Under the pieces are notes generated by a model. That model saw only the letters and a program-made list of their open reading frames with translations, did no database searches and had not been told where the DNA came from. Shown here in pieces: positions 33,514 through 45,400 of a stretch of 64,000 nt of DNA. The position numbers and the translations under genes were made by a program. Numbering within the stretch: the first letter of the stretch is position 1; each line of letters begins with the position of its first letter. This stretch comes from Ditylenchus dipsaci (Eukaryota > Nematoda > Chromadorea > Rhabditida > Anguinidae), in the NCBI GenBank assembly GCA_004194705.1, contig SADC01000096.1, forward strand, positions 1-64,000, given 5' to 3'.

Positions 33514-33789
33514 GTACCCGCCAATTTAAAATGCAAGAATTATTCCATCGGGCGCGAGCATGCCCTTTAAGGCCATGTTCTGTCAGGAGTTTGACCACAT
33601 TTTTCTTCTAAATATCCGGTTATAAGACATAACTTTTTCATCCTCACTCGGAGAACACCTTCAATGCATAAATTTAGCTGCTGCACTCTTGTGAAATCTC
33701 TTACTTCAAAGATGACTTTGTTAGTTGGTGCAAGCACATCACAGCTAATTAAAAAGATGTTCAAAATCTATTAGGGTTACAATTATTTT

Positions 33790-34000
33790 TCTTAAAGGAC
33801 CATACTTGTTAATGACAATGAGAATTTGGCAAATTCAAATGCGTGCGGGACACTTTTTTTTCGTCTCGCACTGTACTCTTTTGAGTCGTTCAAAATAACT
33901 AAAAAGAGTAGAGATCTAGCGAGACGAAAGAAAAGTGTCCCGCGCGCATTTAAATTTGCCAAATTCTCATTGTCATCAACAAGTATGGTCCTTTAACTGA
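33790..34000. repeat. Short palindrome
   Basis: The arms aaaggaccatacttgtt and aacaagtatggtccttt, with tttggcaaattcaaatgcg inside, fold around a centre near 33893. The ends are immediately followed by aagg/taac. It is probably a miniature element. Confidence 0.65.
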
Positions 34001-34274
34001 GGCTAGAATATAGTCAATAAGCCTTTAGAGAAAAGCCTTTAGAGCCTTGAAAAGTGTTGAATAATTTTTTTTGTCGAAATTTAAAAGTTCAGCTCTGAAA
34101 TTATTCGGACATGCTTTTTTATTGTCTCAAGCTGAAAATAGTTTAAAATGTGATTTAGGGTCATTTTATAAATTTTTCAAACAGGCATGCCTGTCGCAGA
34201 TGGGAATGTTTCGAAAGGCGGGTGAAAGTAGAATTTAAACGAGAAATAAATCTTTGTCATTTAGTAAAAGTCGA

Positions 34275-34350
34275 AGAAAAACTATGCTTATATTGAGAAC
34301 CTGAACCTCTTACAACAGTCCTCTGCTGCTTTCCCACTGAGCCACCGATC
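34275..34350 (-). repeat. tRNA-like fragment
   Basis: The minus strand reads cggtggctcagtgggaaagc (A-box-like), then ggttcaggttctca (weak B box) about 30 bases on. The acceptor ends do not pair convincingly. It is a decayed tRNA or tRNA-derived repeat, not a confident gene. Confidence 0.35.
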
Positions 34351-34844
34351 ATTACTTATCACAAGTGAGTACTAAACTACTTTTCATTTCAAACTGATTC
34401 TTTTCTTGAATTTTACTGGTATCCGCCTTTAAAGATATTCATATCGGCGACAAGCATGTCCCTTAAAGAGGGGGAGGGGGGGGCGGGAGACTAACAGCAG
34501 AAGTACCACAAAATGTATGAATATGAACGGAAAAATAAAACATAGGAATCTGCAAGAATGGCATTCATTTAATTATTGTATTTCTTCTTTCCTCAACTAA
34601 CAGAAAATTGTGAGTAATTCCGGTGTCAAATGTTCTTGTATGCAAAAAACTTGCAGCAATAATAAGAAATAGCAGAACAAAAAAAGAAAGTGAAAGGATT
34701 TGACCTGCTCTCCAATGACATATCCCTTTCATCGCCACCGGTCATTCAACAGTCCAATCTGAAGCTCCCTTGTGCTTGACTCAATCATCCCACATCATTA
34801 TCCGTATTAATCGTCTTTTCTCACGTTTTTAGTAGCCGCAAGGG

Positions 34845-34951
34845 ATGGGATCTTCTGGGTGTTTATATTTGGCAAAAAAGAGTATTCTTCTAATCATCTT
34901 CTTCTTCCTTGTGATTCCTTCCCCATCTGGTCAGACAGATTACTCAAGGCG
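34845..34951 (+). CDS. Possible first exon of the double peroxidase (signal peptide)
   Basis: An ATG opens a frame with a long hydrophobic core (SILLIIFFFLVIPSP), then GQTDYSRR, a good signal peptide and likely cleavage zone. A gtcagc donor at 34952 would leave phase 2, which fits the acceptor at 36596 of the next coding exon and gives an Arg/Lys-rich junction. The alternative is the ATG at 36492, nearer the gene, which also encodes a hydrophobic leader. I cannot decide without transcript data. The intervening intron would hold a one-ended pogo-like fragment (from 35506). Confidence 0.35.
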
Positions 34952-35505
34952 GTCAGCACAAGCTAGTATTGTTAGATGAAAAAAAATGAACGTGTAAATT
35001 GATTCTTTACTAGCTTTTGTCCGGCTGACGAGTTTTTCTTAATCTATCGCTGCTGTTTGGTTTAGCTTTTAGTATTAGTTTCATTGATTGGACGAACAAT
35101 CAGGCTAGATGAGTAGTATTCATTTGTCTATGCGTTTGTTTTAGGACATTAAAAGACCATGAAACTCGATAGCACAGCGACTTTCCAAATTCGAATTCGC
35201 GCGGTACCACCCTAATTTAGTTCATGATGTTTCGAATTAACTCTTTATGTGCATTTAAAGTTTTAAATTCTATTTATTATTCAATTTCAAATACCAACTC
35301 GTATAAATAGCTGTGTAGAGGAATAGCTGTGTTAGAGCCATGAAAGTCGGCTAACTTGTGCGCATGGCGTGTCAAGCAATATTGGGTCAAATAATAAACG
35401 AATCAAATTCGACAACATTGTTGACAAAACTATGAAGATCCCGCGCGAATTCTAATTTCGCAGATTGCTGAGATTATCAACTTTCATGTCCTTTAAAGAA
35501 GTATA

Positions 35506-36345
35506 CAGTCGAACCTCGCTATAGTGGCACCCCGCTATAGTGGCACTCCACTATAGTAGCACCCTGGACCGATTTGGTTGGTTTATTCAGTCATCGTTTG
35601 TTCTTCTTTGATACAACCCTAAATTTCCGCGTATAACCCGCCGGTTATAAGCTGGAGCGGGTAAGCTATGGGTGCGGGTTATCTGTGGGTGCGGGTTATC
35701 TATGGAGTGGCTATTTGGGTACAATTATGTTAGCATCGGGTTACAGCTGTTAGAGGGGTTTTTTTCCCCTTTCAATATGCATTTTATTCATCAAATCCCC
35801 AATCAAACTCAAAAAAAATCAACCCTCAAAGTCGTCACCGGCATACATTCGTAGACTGTCACATTTGCATTTTCTAATTCTCCTCAGGCATCTACTTTTA
35901 ATAAAGACAGCATAGTATTAAAATATCAGCTTTTTGAAAGGAAGATGCCAAATCTGACATTTGGGACACCCACTCAACTTTTGAGCTCTACAAAATGGCA
36001 TTAACAAAAAATTGAGATCTTGCATCCACAAAATTTTGGCAAATGTTGACCCTTATGTTTACCCCTGTTGACCTCTCAACATTTTTTACTGACTGATTTC
36101 TATACGTCAAATGTTCATGAATTCTTCATAATAGCTGTCCAAATTTCGTGCAGAGCTCAAAAAGTTGCCTCAGAAAGTTGCCTTACAAACCAAAATCATG
36201 TAATTATAATCAAAAACATTTGACATTTTTTGAATACATTTGAATAGAAATTCTGACACCGGATTCGTGTTCAGCATGATCGATTTACTCAGAAAATGCT
36301 CTTTAATTATCAAACTCACCGTCAAATTTCAAATTCCGCTCAAGA
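35506..36345. repeat. pogo-like fragment plus relatives of other repeats
   Basis: 35506 starts cagtcgaacctcgctatagt after TA. 35580-35910 is a shortened relative of 24950-25300 (cgcgtataacccgccggtta is shared). 35930-36110 is related to 21760-22080, and 36241-36345 to the palindrome at 9951-10100. No right terminus was found, so the element is truncated or rearranged. Confidence 0.5.
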
Positions 36346-36491
36346 TAAGAAACATTTAAATCCCGAAAAATATTGCACCATAATATACTCTTAGGACACT
36401 CTGGCTTTCCAGTGTTGAAGGAAATACAATTTGCCTAGAAGGATTATTAAAGTTTCACAGTTTTGCAGTTTTTTATATATTTTTTATTCAG

Positions 36492-39400
36492 ATGATCATT
36501 CGGTGTCTTAGTTACATTTCCTCCATTGTCATTTTATTGTCTTTTTTCCAATCTATACACAATCCAACACAAACACAATGACGACATTCACGTCAGAAAG
36601 AGAAGGAGCAATTTCCCTTGTGGCAAAAGTTTTGTTCCTTGCGGGAAGAATGAGTTCGCAGGAGGTGGAGTATCAGGCACAGTAGCTGCTTTTGGAGTGA
36701 AAAATATCAGAGATGAGGCCATTACAGACGGTAGTCTCTTTTATTTGAAGAGCCTATTTAAAAAAATCCAAAATAAATTGTATATTTTACAGAGTATAAC
36801 ACAAAAGATTTGCCAGCAGAACTAGAAAGGTTCTCATCTAAAAAACAGGCAGCCTTAAGGGAGATATCAAAGGTGGTCACAGAAAAGAGCATGTTGAAAT
36901 CGGCCCAAGACGCTAAAAAGTTTGTGGACCAGCTTTTTAATGCAACAGAGCCACAACTATACGCAGACTTTAAAGGTTATTTAAAATGTTTCAATTAAGC
37001 TGTTTGAGTATTTAAACCATTAAAAAGAATTATTCGGATACCGTAAATGTTCTAATAGAGCCTCCGGAAGTTCTGCTTTTTGGATCAACTCAAAATGGAA
37101 AAATTTTGGTTATATTTTTCGAAGTGTAGATGTTCGGATGGTGAACCAAAATCTAATTAAAGGAATCGGTAGAGCTCGTCGGAGTTATGAAAATATTCTT
37201 CTAGCTTTGCAAAATATTTACTATACAAGTCCTCAAAATCAAGAGGGGGCTTTATTAGAGTTCTTTTAGAAAATTTACGGTAATTACGGTAATAAGTGAT
37301 AAATGAAATCGACTCCATCCAAGAGCCCGCACCGACACCAACCCAGTGTGTCTCCTTCGATGCTGGTGCGGCACCTGGTCCCTTACAGGACTGATTGAGA
37401 GCAAAGCAAAGAGACACAAGTACATGGTGTTTCAAAAATAATGGTTTTTTTGCACATCGAATCTCGAGATTCTGTTATCACCAATCGACTTTTCTTACCG
37501 ACACTATTTTTTTAGTGTATACAGTCAACTGTCGATATAACGCCACCCCTGGGGACCGGCCCAAAGGGGCATTATATCGAGGGTTCACTTGACTGAATTT
37601 TAGTCAAAGCTGACCAAATCGGTCTATTTCTGGTTGGCGTTATATCGAGAGTGGCGTTATATCGAGAGTCAACTGTAATGTCAAAAATACGATTTTTACT
37701 TGGTCCCCTGAGGTTTAGGCCTTGCCCATACAAACACAGGACACAACAAAAAGAGAACCCCAAAAATGATTTAAAAAACTTGAATTCCAATTTACTTTAC
37801 TTTTAGCTACCAATTTTTGTATTCGACCATTGCTTGGAGTGACTTAACTAGAATGGATAAATTTGCCAAAGAAATGTCTTATTCGCACTTATTGCACTCA
37901 AAACTGCCCAAATATTAACAAAGGCAAATTAACGGATGAACAAATCAACTTCGGGCTGCCTGAAATGGACTTAGACAAAAGTGCAGTGCAGTCAGTGTGT
38001 CCTCTAAACCTAATTGTAGACTGCATTCCTGGCAAGTACAGGACATATTCCGGCCATTGCAACAATGTCAGACAGCCTTGTGGGGCGCTGCTTACGAGCC
38101 GATGCAAAGAATTCTACAGCCTGCTTATGCTGATGGTATTTTTATTTTTAATATTATTATAATAAATATCTTAACGTGTTTAGGAATCAGTAGTGGAAGA
38201 GCTGGCCAGGAAGGCAATGCTCTGCCTAGCGCAAGACTAATCTCTAGAAAATTGTTAAATGGATCTAGCACAACAGCACAAAATGCATGCTCGTTGATGC
38301 TAGCTCAATGGTCACAGTTTGTTTATGAAGATGTAGCAATGGTTGGCTCTAATCGACTCTTTCAGGGTAGGCATCTGTTTTTATGCATCTAAATCAGGAC
38401 TGTGAACACAAAATTTTGAAAAAAGTATATTTAACCAAAATTTGTACACATTAGGCATTTTTCGCCAAAGATGCTACTTTATTCAGTGCTTATCAATTTT
38501 TAAGCACCAAAAAAAGATTTTGACGTGAAACCTAAGAAAAAAAGATAAAAGAGGAAAACCGAAAAAGTACGAAGCTTTTTAAAAAGTACATTCAGATGCC
38601 ATGATCTAAATTTAAATACACGGTGACACAAAATTGCTGCAGCATTTTTTAATTTTTTTTACCTTTATTTGCAGTTTTAACGTAATTGTTTTTCATACAT
38701 AACGCGGAAATTTCTGACTCAACAAAAAAAACACACCCATTCTGAGTCAAAATTCGCCCCGCCGATAGCTGTACTTTAATAACTGTAGCATTTTTCGCAT
38801 AATAGACGGAAAATTCTAGAATTAATAATGGGGCAAAATTTGACATAGGATGTATTTTTGCTAAATCAGAGAAAAGGCCACTAGCATCGGCGTACCCAGG
38901 ATGGGGCTAGCCGGGCTATAGCCCCACCGTCAGGATTTTTCAGCCCTTTTAGCCGCCCCCCCCTGTCAGGAAAAATTTTGCAATCCTGTGCACGCCTATG
39001 GCACATGTGACATAAATTACTGAAAAATGTTGGTTGAAACCTCACGAAATTGGAGATTTCACCGGTCGGCGAAAGATCGTGACACAATTTTCTAACATTT
39101 TTGTGGAAGCAACAATCAAATGGCTGATTTTGTGTCACCCTTTGGTTATAACAGATGTAATTTTTTTGCATTCTTAGACGGAAAAACTTTGCCTATTCCT
39201 TGTTGCGCTGAAGATCACCCGGAATGTATGCCGATTTTAAGCGAGCTAGATGATCAAACCTACAAAGGTATTTACTAAAGAATTTTTTTTGCATTTTACT
39301 TACTAGTTTTTGATGTCAGGACGAGGTCAGTGCATTCCCTATGCTAGGTCTTTTGTAGCGCCTCGGGAGAACTGTACTCTTGGAGTCAGAGAGCAGGGCA

Positions 39401-42400
39401 ATTTAGTCTCTTCTTTTATTGACGGCAGCCATATTTATGGAAGCAATAAGCAGATGGCTGATAAATTGCGACTCCACTCCGACGGTTTTCTTAACACAAA
39501 TCCTCAATCCTCAAGATTGGATTTATTGCCTCCATTGCTGGATTCAAAAAGCTGTAACAGTCCTTCCAAGTTGAGACCTTGCTTTTTGAGCGGTTCTCCT
39601 ATCACTAACTTGTTGCCCACGAATGCTGCTTTTCACACTATTTGGGTCAGGTAGGCTGACTTTTGCAAAAAAATACTTTTAAAAGCTTAAAAGCGAAATT
39701 CCTGAGTAAATATAAATAAAAAATACCTATTTCCACCTATTTCCAGACACCACAACCAATTAGCCAAGCAGCTGAAAGTGTTCAACCCCTACTGGGATGA
39801 CGAGCGCATCTATCAAGAGACCAGGAGAATAGTAGTTGCTCAACTACAGCACATCACTTACAATGAATGGCTGCCCATTGTGGTAGGCAAGAACCAACTC
39901 AGAGCTAATGGTCTTCAACTGCGACAAAATTCTTTTGACAGCGACTACAATATTGTATGTATTTTTAGTGTTTTTTATTGTGAAAACTCAAGTTGATTTA
40001 GTCTCCAAAAGAAAAACGGACGCTACTGGAACATACGCCTCCCAAAAAAGCTACTGGGATATACCCTGGCTGAACTGCACTATTACGCACTAGCTCTAAA
40101 TGGCCCAAATCATGTTTTTTCAACGTTTCAGCATCTAAAACGTGTAGAATACATGTTTTAAGGTTGCGGTCGACCATTTTTGAAAAAAACTTTTTGACCA
40201 AAATTTGACTTGTCACCTTGGGGGACCAAGGTAATTCACTTGGAGAGGGTACCTAGATGACCTATAAATCATTTTTGCCGAGTTTTTTTCACTGGAGCTT
40301 GGCAAAAGAGACTCTTTATGTGCATTTATAATCAATAATCTTGCTCGGGATCATGTCTAAGGTATGTGTGTGTCCAAGCCCAGAAGGGGGCGCAGGGGGC
40401 TTGAGAGTTAGAGAGGCGCACACCCACATGCCTTAGACCTGATTCCGAGAAGTACTCTTGATCAAAAAATGCATACAGAGTCTCTTTTTGCCTCGAGCTA
40501 GTTGAAGAACATGGTAATACAGTCGAAAATACAAACATTCACTTTTTTAATGTCTTGCCATATAAGTAACCCCTTTTATTCCCTTCCTCTTCCTATGCAT
40601 CCCTTATTCCCTTTGCGCGAGAACCTTAGACATGATTCCGAGCGAGATTTTCGATTATAAATGCATAAAGAGTCTCTTTTGCCCAGTTCCAGTGAGAAAA
40701 CTCTGCAAAAAATGATTTATAGGACATCAAGTACCCTCTACAAGTGGATTACCTTGGTCCCCAAGGTGAAAAGTCAAATTTTGGTCAAAATTTTTTTTTG
40801 AAAAATGGTCGATCGCGCCCTAAAAATATGTCTTCTACACGTTTTAGATGCTAAAACGTCGAAAAAAACATGATTTTAAGCCATTTAGAGCCAGTGTGCA
40901 ATTGTGCATTTAAGCCTATACCTCCCAATAATTTTTGGAGGGTACCTAAACCACCATTTTTGAAAAAAGAACTTGTACAAAAGCCTCTTGTTGGTCCTGA
41001 GCCTAACCCTAAGCCAAAGTCTAAGCCTAAATTATTGGGTGGATACATTCCAGCAGCACTTTTCGGGAGGACTATATTCCAGCAGCCCGAAAAACTAGTG
41101 CAAGGGAATTCGAACATTTCAAATTTGACTTATTGGCGTAAACCCTCGTAAATTCTGATATCGGTATAGTATTAATCTTTGCGAAAATTCTCTGACTTCG
41201 TTCAAAATTGAAAATTGCACAATTCATGCAATAAATTATAAGAATGTCTTTTATTGTGTTAGTTAATACTACAATTTAAAATACAAAAATTTTCAGAAAA
41301 CTAATCCCAGTGTTCTCAACGAATATGCTTCAGCTGTTGGTTTATTTTTCTACACACTTCTACCAGAATCTATTGGAATAGCTGACAAAGATCCTAGCAC
41401 CCAATCCAGTCAGATGCGCCACCTTGGCAATATCTTCAATGATCCTTCTCAACTGTACCACCGCGACTGGCTGGATGCTACACTGCGCTTTTTATTAAGA
41501 GAGCCTACTAGAAAACTTGCAGCTGGCTTCAATGAAGACCTTAGGGAAAAATTCCTCAGAGGTTCAGACTTAAATGGACTAGATCTAGCTGCTATGTTGA
41601 TTCAACAGGGCAGGGACCATGGCATAAATGGGTATGCAGCTTGGAGGGAGGCTTGTGGACTGAGTAGACCCAGTAGTTTGACGAATTGGAAGATTTAATA
41701 CTGGAAGGACTACTGAGAGTTGATCAATTAAAAGAATTGTATGAGAGTGTTGAGGACATTGATTTGTTGGTTATGGGACTGGCTGAGAAACCAGAACGAG
41801 GGGCTCTGGTTGGACCTACATTTGCTTGCATTATTGCTAAACAGTTTAAAAAGGTAAATATTATATTAAAGTGAAAATTATTTTGTAAAAACGATAGGCA
41901 AATCGGTATCCTTGCAATTTTTTGAGCCAGATTAAAAAATCAGACTTGCCCTGAAGTTTTTATTAATCTATGTAAAAGGCTAGAAAATAGGAAGTAAAAA
42001 CCTATAAACCTCAGATTCTATGCGAGACTAAATTTTGTGGTTTCTTATATCAAGTTTGACTGTAGGTGGATAAAAATGTTCTGATTAACCTCGGTATCGA
42101 CCACAGTGTGTCTAGGTCACCATAAGAGATCCACATTTTTTAGATGCCAGGAATAAATACTTTCTAACCGACTTTTGTATATATGTCAGTTTGACTTTCC
42201 GAGTAAATCGTTTTCAAAAATTTAATAATTCAATAATTAATAAAAATTTCAGTATCTCAAACCTTTATAATTTAAGCAAAAAATTTGGTTTGAAGTACCT
42301 ATTCTGTATGAAATGAGATTAAAGGACAATGGTTTTTGAACGCAGCGAAATTTCCAAATTTGAATTTGGGGTAGACATTTTTTTCTTGGCATATGTTCGA

Positions 42401-45400
42401 AAAAAATTTTGAATTACTTTTTATTTCCATGTGAAATAAAACTTTCATATGTTACTCCAGAACAAGTCTTGACCCAGGGTTGCCAGACGTCGTTATTTAT
42501 AAGATTTGTCCTTATTTTGGATTCCGAATCTTATTATATTTTGAAATTTTTAGTCAAAATCTTATTTTTTAGCATTAAAAAGAGCAATAAGCACTAGATG
42601 AAATTGCATATTTTGCCAAAATACCCTAAAATGTCGTTATTTTGAGCAAATGTCCTTATTTTTTTTTAAAAATCTGGCACCCTGTCTTAAACTGATACCA
42701 GATATTTCGATCTGGCATTGTCGAGCAGCGTTGCGCGCGACTAATCTGTGGCTCAAAATAAAATAAAAATATTTTGGATGCAATTAAAGAATCATTGGAA
42801 AAACAATTGTTGGATATTTTCGGAGTAAAAAAGTTTTCCCGCCAATCCAAAGTTTGAAAGTGACGATGCATTCAAAAATCATAGTCCTTTAAAAAGACTG
42901 ACCTACTAGAAATTGGATACCTAATAGATATACTCTAGTTTAAAAGCTCTAAAAATTTTAAGACTATTGCTAAATCACAAAGAAACTTAGTGTAGCATTC
43001 TATCATAAGCCATTTCTAGCTTCGCCATGGAGACAGATTTTGGTATGAGAACTTCTTTCAACCATCAGCCTTTAGCGGTGACCAGCTAAATGAGTTGCGT
43101 CAAACCACTTTAGCTGGTATTATCTGTGAAAACACCGACGATATTGGCATGATACAACCAAATGTATTTCAGTTACCCGACAATTTCGGGTATTTTTCTT
43201 GTAAATTAAAGCCTAAACAACCAAATACTTAAGAAACTGTCCCATGAGCTGCAACACTACTATCTTCAACAAACTAAATTTGCGCTACTGGATAGATCAA
43301 GAGCAAAAAAGAAAGTTGCCGATCACAAAAGAAACATTGGAGAAAGCCCTGCGATTGGGGCTGAACAATTTCGTAGACTAGAAGAATCAGAGACAAGAAG
43401 TATCAACAGACAAAGAGCTGCCAATGGAGGGGCTAGCAGAGGAGCTGCCTTCTTAACTCATGCTAATCTCATGGCCCTAAGAGAGAATCACTGGATATTG
43501 CAAGGACGGCTGGCATTTTACGACAAACCACTAATGTGTTGCTTAGAGGGTTAGTTTAGTATTCCAAATTGTTAAAAAACATTCGGGATCCTTAAAAATA
43601 TTCTACTTTTGAAATTGGATCTTGCTATGAAGATATACAGAGTGGCTACAAAAGTAATTCTTGAGTGCGCAGATACCCCTTGCCGGTTTGGTTTTATTAT
43701 TCATAGTTCCTTAGCCTAGGCAATACAGTCGAACCTCGATAAGCCGACATCCTTGATAAACCGACACCCTGTCGACACTTGATTTGGCCAGGTAGTCGAC
43801 ACTTTAAGGAAAACGACACCCCGATAAGCCGACACCCTGAGTTCGGTCCCTTGGGATGTCGACTTATCGAGTTTTTTTTTCAACCGTTCATTTTTTCAAC
43901 CCTCAACCGTTCATGAAAAACAAGAATTTTCATATTTTTCATGATAAAGTCGAGGTTCCACTGTATCAAATTGAGTCGCGAAAACCACTTTATCGCTGTA
44001 TACTACCGTAACGCCAACAAACCACCACTTCCCTCTCGCAATAGTTTCAGAGGCGTACCTAACTACTTTTTTCAAAACAGGTTTTGCAAATGGCCTTGTT
44101 AATATGGCCAGACCCTGCGCCTAATCCTACGGGCCTGAGCCTAAATTATCGGGTCTACTATACTAAATCTTTTTGGAGCGCAGGAGGGAGGTATATTACA
44201 TTAGCGTCTAATTTTCTCTAATTTGAAGTCTAGTGCTTTTATATTTCAATCTTCAAAAATTTGGGAATGATCAATTGACACGAGAACTAGAAAAATGAAA
44301 AAAAAATATTTATTTTGGTATATCCAATTAAAGATTTAGAGGTGATTCATTGTTGTAGCCACACGATACATTTTGTTTTGATACAAAAGTGTTTAAGATA
44401 TTTTTTTCCAGTGACGGCCTATTTGAAAATGAGCGTTTGCCCTCAGAACTAGACATAAACACCCTTCAAAGGCTACTGCCCGAAGTAGATGTGAGTCGAG
44501 TGATAGGAAATTTCACCTTCTTTCTGGGAGGCACTAGCAATAGAGAGTGCCTGCCTCGACCATTGCCTTGTGATCATACAAACAAATACAGAACATTCTC
44601 AGGCTGGTGCAACAATTTGAAGTTTCCCAGCTATGGAAATGCTTTTGAGCCACTGAGACGATTACTGGATCCGGCTTATGAAGATGGTAAATTAATCATT
44701 AAATTAAACTCATTATGTGTGCAACTATTTGTTTTAATCAGGATTTGACACACCAAGAACCAAGGCAAAAAGTGGCCGACTATTACCGTCAGCTAGACGT
44801 GTTTCCAATATAGTGCATGTGGATGCACCCAGATTCCATATCAAATTCTCGCATATGCTTATGCAAATGGGACAGATTATTGACCAGTAGATTAGTGATA
44901 TGACTAGTGATATATTAGTGATATATTAGTGATATATTTAGTGATATGACTCATTCACCTATTGCTAGAGGTATTTCGCTTTTTGAATACATGATTTTCG
45001 ACATAATAATCCGCTTTAATTTTTTGTGCAGAATTTAAGCTTTTAGTGTATATACAAACCAGCTTAAGACTCCGAAAAACCATTTCAGGTCCTAATAACA
45101 CCATTCTGAACTGTAGTAGATGTGACTCTCAGGAGACACTTTCCATACATTGCTTTCCAATAAGCATCGATGCCAGTGACCCCTTTTTCCCCAGTGTTCA
45201 TTCAGATGGTTCACCTAGATGTATGCCTTTTGCCCGCTCTCTTCTGGGACAACTCACCCTTGGCTACAGAAACCAATTAAACCAGTTGACCTCTTACCTG
45301 GATGCCTCCTACATTTACGGTTCTACCGAGTGTGAAGCCAACGCCTTGAGACTGTTCAACAGAGGCAGATTGAATTTCACAGACCTAGGCTACAACAAAC

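Larger units (their letters stand above)
29117..33566. mobile_element. 4.45-kb palindromic element flanked by TTAA
   Basis: The ends agggcatgctcgcgcccgat and atcgggcgcgagcatgccct are inverted and lie between TTAA tetranucleotides (29113-29116 and 33567-33570). TTAA duplication is known for piggyBac-type elements. The arms continue inward with lower identity (29160-29240 against 32360-32445 and 33495-33540). The interior contains two foldback-like insertions, another palindrome and a broken ribosomal protein S15 gene. No transposase was recognised. Confidence 0.65.

Noticed and set aside
37300..37430. GC-rich segment as an extra peroxidase exon
   Set aside because: No frame joins phase 1 exon 2 to exon 3 through it, and the two exons join directly in frame.
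38881..39171. 96-codon minus-strand ORF
   Set aside because: It lies in a peroxidase intron in repeat-like sequence (gcccccccctgtcagg); no family or splice support.
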